Shown: positions 60,765 through 64,000 of the stretch, piece by piece
Layout of the letters: each line of letters begins with the position of its first letter
Position numbering within the stretch: the stretch's first letter is position 1
Assembly: GCF_900101885.1 (NCBI RefSeq)
Contig: NZ_FNAN01000013.1
Location: forward strand, 209,809 to 273,808
Direction of reading: 5' to 3'
Source: Dyadobacter soli
Lineage (GTDB): Bacteria > Bacteroidota > Bacteroidia > Cytophagales > Spirosomataceae
DNA: 64,000 nucleotides
Position numbers and translations under genes: made by a program
The notes under the pieces: model-generated
What the model was told of the DNA's origin: nothing
The model's database searches: none
What the model saw: the letters and a program-made list of their open reading frames with translations, nothing else

Positions 60765-62957
60765 TTACTCAACCACTATTTTCCCGGTGTTAATGCCATT
60801 GCCCGTATTAATCCGCAGCATGTATAAGCCGGCAGGCAGGTTGAGCACTGTCTTGTTGCCATTTTCGGTTTTGATCTGAGCCGGCACTTGCTTTCCAAGT
60901 GCATCTGTCAAGGTCAGGCTTTGGATTGGCGCATGCGTACGGATGGTTACGGCACTTCCCTGTTTGACGGGGTTTGGATAAACCGTCCACGTTTGCTTGG
61001 GCGTCAGGGGTTTTATTGCGCTTAGGGCGAAAGTACCGTCCAGATCCACCGAGCGGAGTCGGTAGTAGGCCGTTCCCGCCATTTGGGCAAACCCGGCATC
61101 GGTAAATGAGTAGGTCAGCAAGCTGTTACTTTCACTCGCCGCTGTCACCTCGCCGATTTTTTCGAAGTTTCTGGCGTCGGTGCTGCGCTCTATCTCGAAA
61201 TGGGAGGCATTGTCTTCCGTGGCTGTTTGCCAATGCAGTAATGCCGTGTTTTCGGACTCCACGGCCTGGAAGCTCACCAGACGGACCGGCAGCGGGTTTT
61301 CGCCTGTTTTTACAAAAAATCCGCTAAACCCTGTCACATCGAAACTTACTTCCCACCTTCCGGCTGTGAGGTTCCATACGATATCCGCATCTTTCGGATC
61401 AATGGTCGCGGTGGGGCCGGGGTAAGTAGCCGGGTGGCCGGAGCCATCGCTGCTTTCACCGCCGATTTTCTCTATTCGTAAATTGGCCTTGCCGGCGGCA
61501 TCACCCGGGTTGGCGGGCAGATCGTTGGCGTTAACACTGTTGAAACTGGTAAACTCCGCCTGTGTAAAATAAAGGGTTACCCGACCGCTGGCGCTTCCGG
61601 CATTCTGCGACGGGGTGATTTGGTAATGGCGTTTGACATAATTGGCGGGCTGTGCAGCTTCGATCCACACTTTGGCCGTCACTGCCCCTGCAACATATCC
61701 AACGGAATTGGTATTGCTCGCCAGGCTGGCAATGGGCGCACATCCGTTGCTGAACATTGTATACTGGCCCTGTTGCAAGGTTGCGGTAGCCAATGTCGGA
61801 GCCAGCGCATTGGTAAATGCCGGCGCGGCACTGAATTGTATCGGGGCATTTTTCGCGGTATTGTTTCCATTTCCGAGCTGTCCGAATTCATTTTTACCCC
61901 AGATCCAAACGGAGCCATTTTTTTGAATACCATGCGTATGGACAACGCCTGAGCTGACGCTTGCCCAGGCGGTCCCGGAACTTATTGCCACGGGCGTAGT
62001 CCTGCCGGTGTTTGTGCCGTCGCCTAGTTGCCCGTAGACATTATAGCCCCAGGCCCAAAGACTTCCGTCGGTTTTAATAGCGTGCGTGTGATAGCCACCC
62101 AGCCTGACGGCCGCCCAGTCCGAAGCCGAACCTGTTTGGACGGGCGTGTTTTTGTACATGTTCGTTCCATCGCCCAATTGGCCGCTGTCATTAAATCCCC
62201 AGGCCCAAAGGGTACCATTTTTTTTGATCGCACTATTATGAAGCAATCCGACGCTGACGCTTGCCCAATCGGTAGCGGCGCCTACCTGCCCGGGTGTATT
62301 CGTGCCGGCGTCGAACCCTTCGGTTCCGTTGCCCAGCTGTCCGTAGAGGTTATCGCCCCAGGCCCAAAGCGTTCCATCTTTTTTGAGAGCCGCGGTGTGA
62401 TAATATCCTGCTCCGACACTTGCCCAGTTGGAGGCCGAACCAATCTTTACCGGCGTTCTTCGCTCGTCGTTAGTTCCATCGCCCAACTGTCCGGCATAGT
62501 TAGCTCCCCAAGCCCACAATGAGCCATCGGTTTTGATGGCGAGGGAATGGTCTTTCCCGGCCGCGATACTTAACCAGTTTGCATCCGTTCCCACCTGCAC
62601 CGGCAGCTTTCTGTCGGCGTACAGTCCATCACCTAATTGCCCGTAGCTATTGGCCCCCCATGTCCAAAGGGTACCATCGCTTTTGATGGCTAAGGTATGG
62701 CTTTCTCCCGCACTGACGTCCGCCCAGGTCGAAGGAGACGCTATCTGGACAGGTATATTTTTACTGTTGTTATTCGTTCCGTCGCCCAGTTGCCCGTTGG
62801 TGTTCTTTCCCCAGGCCCAGAGCGTCCCGTCGCTTTTGATAGCGAACGAGTGCTGCGCGATCGGACCACTTTTAATGGTTGTGTAATAGGAACATTGGGC
62901 GAAAATGCCCTTGCTGATAATCAGGAAAAAAAGGGTTGCGTAAAGTGTTATTTTCAT
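60765..62957 (-). CDS. Secreted RCC1-repeat beta-propeller protein with T9SS sorting domain
   Basis: A 730-residue exported protein. After a signal peptide (ATLFFLIISKGIFAQ) come seven RCC1 repeats, each with W(A/T/I)WGxNxxGQLG(D/N)G, spaced about 52 residues (residues about 25-385), enough for one seven-bladed propeller. A beta-rich region (about 390-550) follows, then a fibronectin-like module (LPVRLVSFQAVESENTALLHW) shared with the GH27-like protein, and a type A T9SS sorting domain (WTVYPNPVKQGSAVTI, GLYMLRINTGNG). It probably sits on the cell surface as a binding protein. No ligand is evident. Confidence 0.9.
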   Translation of the reverse strand: MKITLYATLFFLIISKGIFAQCSYYTTIKSGPIAQHSFAIKSDGTLWAWGKNTNGQLGDGTNNNSKNIPVQIASPSTWADVSAGESHTLAIKSDGTLWTWGANSYGQLGDGLYADRKLPVQVGTDANWLSIAAGKDHSLAIKTDGSLWAWGANYAGQLGDGTNDERRTPVKIGSASNWASVGAGYYHTAALKKDGTLWAWGDNLYGQLGNGTEGFDAGTNTPGQVGAATDWASVSVGLLHNSAIKKNGTLWAWGFNDSGQLGDGTNMYKNTPVQTGSASDWAAVRLGGYHTHAIKTDGSLWAWGYNVYGQLGDGTNTGRTTPVAISSGTAWASVSSGVVHTHGIQKNGSVWIWGKNEFGQLGNGNNTAKNAPIQFSAAPAFTNALAPTLATATLQQGQYTMFSNGCAPIASLASNTNSVGYVAGAVTAKVWIEAAQPANYVKRHYQITPSQNAGSASGRVTLYFTQAEFTSFNSVNANDLPANPGDAAGKANLRIEKIGGESSDGSGHPATYPGPTATIDPKDADIVWNLTAGRWEVSFDVTGFSGFFVKTGENPLPVRLVSFQAVESENTALLHWQTATEDNASHFEIERSTDARNFEKIGEVTAASESNSLLTYSFTDAGFAQMAGTAYYRLRSVDLDGTFALSAIKPLTPKQTWTVYPNPVKQGSAVTIRTHAPIQSLTLTDALGKQVPAQIKTENGNKTVLNLPAGLYMLRINTGNGINTGKIVVE

Positions 62958-63083
62958 ATATGTAACTGGTTATTGTGTAAATGTGGGTATTTTTTTTGAG
63001 CATTTGAAAAACGGTAAGAGTCACAAATTGGCTAGATTTACCATGCAGTTGCCCGACATGCCCCGGGTTGGTGTACTTTTCTT

Positions 63084-63686
63084 ATGGTTAGACAAAAATC
63101 GACAATACCATATTATACCGACATTAATACCTTCCTGGCATCGATTCCATCGCCAGGAAGGACAATTAACCCACTTTTTTATTGTCTCAGGCTGAAAAAG
63201 TTGGAGCGGCCGGCAGAGATTTATAAGCCTCCCTTCAAAAGGTCGTTTTACTTTTTTGCATTGTTTGTCAATTCAGGTAATGCGCAAATCAATTACGGCG
63301 ACAAGACAGTTACCAACCCGGAGGCGTACCTTGTTTTTCACTCTCCCGATTTGGTATACAGCTTCTCTCATGATGAGACGTTGGAAGGATATGTGATCTA
63401 TTTCAAATCTGAATGCTTTTCGTTTTTCAAGCCCGACTTGCATGAAGAGTTCCCGTTCTTCAACCGTTTATATACAAACCTTTTCAAACTGGACCAGGCG
63501 TCGTTTCAGACACTGGCACCCCATTTCGAGGATGTAGTTGCGTCCTATGAAAGATCCGGCGCCGAATCGCATATGGAAGCCCGCGCGAGGCTGCTTGCAT
63601 TGTTCTATTACATGAAAGTGTTTGCAGCAGAAAGAAAAAAGATAACACGGTTCGCGACGCCCCAGTGTAGGCTTCCCTGGAATTAG
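63084..63686 (+). pseudogene. AraC-type regulator gene truncated by an IS3-family element
   Basis: The 200-codon frame encodes the N-terminal sensor domain of an AraC-type regulator: FYFFALFVNSGNAQINYGDK, AYLVFHSPDLVYSFSHDE and LEGYVIYFKSECFSFFKPD. It resembles the N-terminal half of the regulator at 21938. The helix-turn-helix domain is missing. The coding similarity ends at about 63665, where the putative left end of an insertion sequence begins; the last residues (CRLPWN) come from the element. The gene is therefore probably inactive or yields a DNA-binding-deficient fragment. Its remainder should lie beyond the right edge. Confidence 0.75.
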
Positions 63687-64000
63687 GACGGTGAAGGATT
63701 AGACTCGAAAAGAGCTAATTTAACTGTCACATGAAAAAGAAAAACTACTCAGAGACCCAGATCGTGGCGATCCTCAAACAGTATGAGGGTGGCCGAGAAG
63801 CTATGGATGTTTGCCGCGAATACGGCATTTCAAAGGCGACGCTGTTTAACTGGCGTAAAAAGTACAGTGGAATGGAAGCCGCTCAATTGAAAGAGTTAAA
63901 GGCGCTCCAAGATGAAAATCGGCGATTGAAGCAGATGTATGCCGAGCTGAGCCTGGATTATAAACTCGCCAAGGACATCATCGAAAAAAAGCTGTAGAGC
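63666..64000 (+). mobile_element. Left part of an IS3-family insertion sequence
   Basis: The element seems to start at TGTAGGCTTCCC (63666), where the AraC-type gene breaks off, 65 bases before its first ORF. It contains a complete OrfA and continues past the window. The exact end needs the right terminal repeat, which is not visible. Confidence 0.7.
63731..63997 (+). CDS. IS3-family transposase OrfA
   Basis: An 88-residue helix-turn-helix protein of the transposase_8 type. MKKKNYSETQIVAILKQYEG and VCREYGISKATLFNWRKKY form the DNA-binding domain. A leucine-zipper-like coiled coil (LKELKALQDENRRLKQMYAE) follows, and it ends with LAKDIIEKKL. Just before the stop is A7G (63984-63991), a likely slippery site for programmed -1 frameshifting into OrfB, which would lie to the right of the window. 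Confidence 0.92.
   Translation: MKKKNYSETQIVAILKQYEGGREAMDVCREYGISKATLFNWRKKYSGMEAAQLKELKALQDENRRLKQMYAELSLDYKLAKDIIEKKL

Overview
The window comes from a Bacteroidota chromosome, most likely a Cytophagales member close to Dyadobacter. The signs are a SusC/SusD pair, type IX secretion (T9SS) C-terminal sorting domains on two secreted proteins, stand-alone two-domain FtsX/MacB-type permeases, Bacteroidota-type promoters (TAnnTTTG at -7) and almost no Shine-Dalgarno sequences. The genus is inference. No rRNA, tRNA or CRISPR array was seen.

Region 1 (1-20.3 kb) is a galactoside utilisation locus. A plus-strand operon holds the tail of a probable GH36 alpha-galactosidase, a DUF5107/TPR protein, galK, a sugar/H+ symporter and galT, followed by an AraC-type regulator. 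After a GNAT/small-protein pair that looks like a toxin-antitoxin module come minus-strand galM, a GH97 enzyme with the retaining (alpha-galactosidase) type nucleophile and susCD, and a divergent secreted GH27-like enzyme with CBM35-like and T9SS domains. Three copies of a paired operator (half-site ATGGAYWAWW, 21-bp spacing) lie in front of galM, the GH27 gene and susC. They tie these units into one AraC-type regulon. Together the genes would cut, import, mutarotate, phosphorylate and uridylylate galactose.

Region 2 (20.3-26.8 kb) has a small secreted protein, a zinc alcohol dehydrogenase with an AraC-type regulator, an ECF sigma factor fused to a membrane and TonB-plug-like tail, and an FtsX permease whose promoter overlaps a perfect 19-bp inverted repeat.

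Region 3 (26.8-36.6 kb) pairs a minus-strand operon (GH9, ThuA-FGE fusion, TIM-barrel-like secreted protein) with a divergent operon for a complete mannose-family PTS: EIIA, EIIB, fused EIIC-EIID, EI, HPr and a NagB-type deaminase. A full PTS is uncommon in Bacteroidota. The set suggests uptake and catabolism of glucosamine or a related hexosamine released by the GH9 enzyme.

Region 4 (36.7-46 kb) is mixed: a lipoprotein, an SDR protein lacking its catalytic Tyr and Lys, two more FtsX permeases, a DUF308-like membrane protein, a Crp/Fnr regulator and an alpha/beta hydrolase.

Region 5 (46.1-57.2 kb) is a complete urease locus: ureABC, a beta-barrel protein, ureEFGD, a NicO/UreH-like nickel permease, a urea transporter, a TonB-dependent receptor (possibly for nickel) and an AraC-type regulator.

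Region 6 (57.3-64 kb) holds an LLM flavin oxidoreductase beside a decayed SnoaL-like pseudogene, a class C beta-lactamase-like hydrolase, a small unknown pair with RidA, a seven-repeat RCC1 propeller protein with a T9SS tail, and an AraC-type regulator gene cut off by an IS3-family element that runs off the right end.
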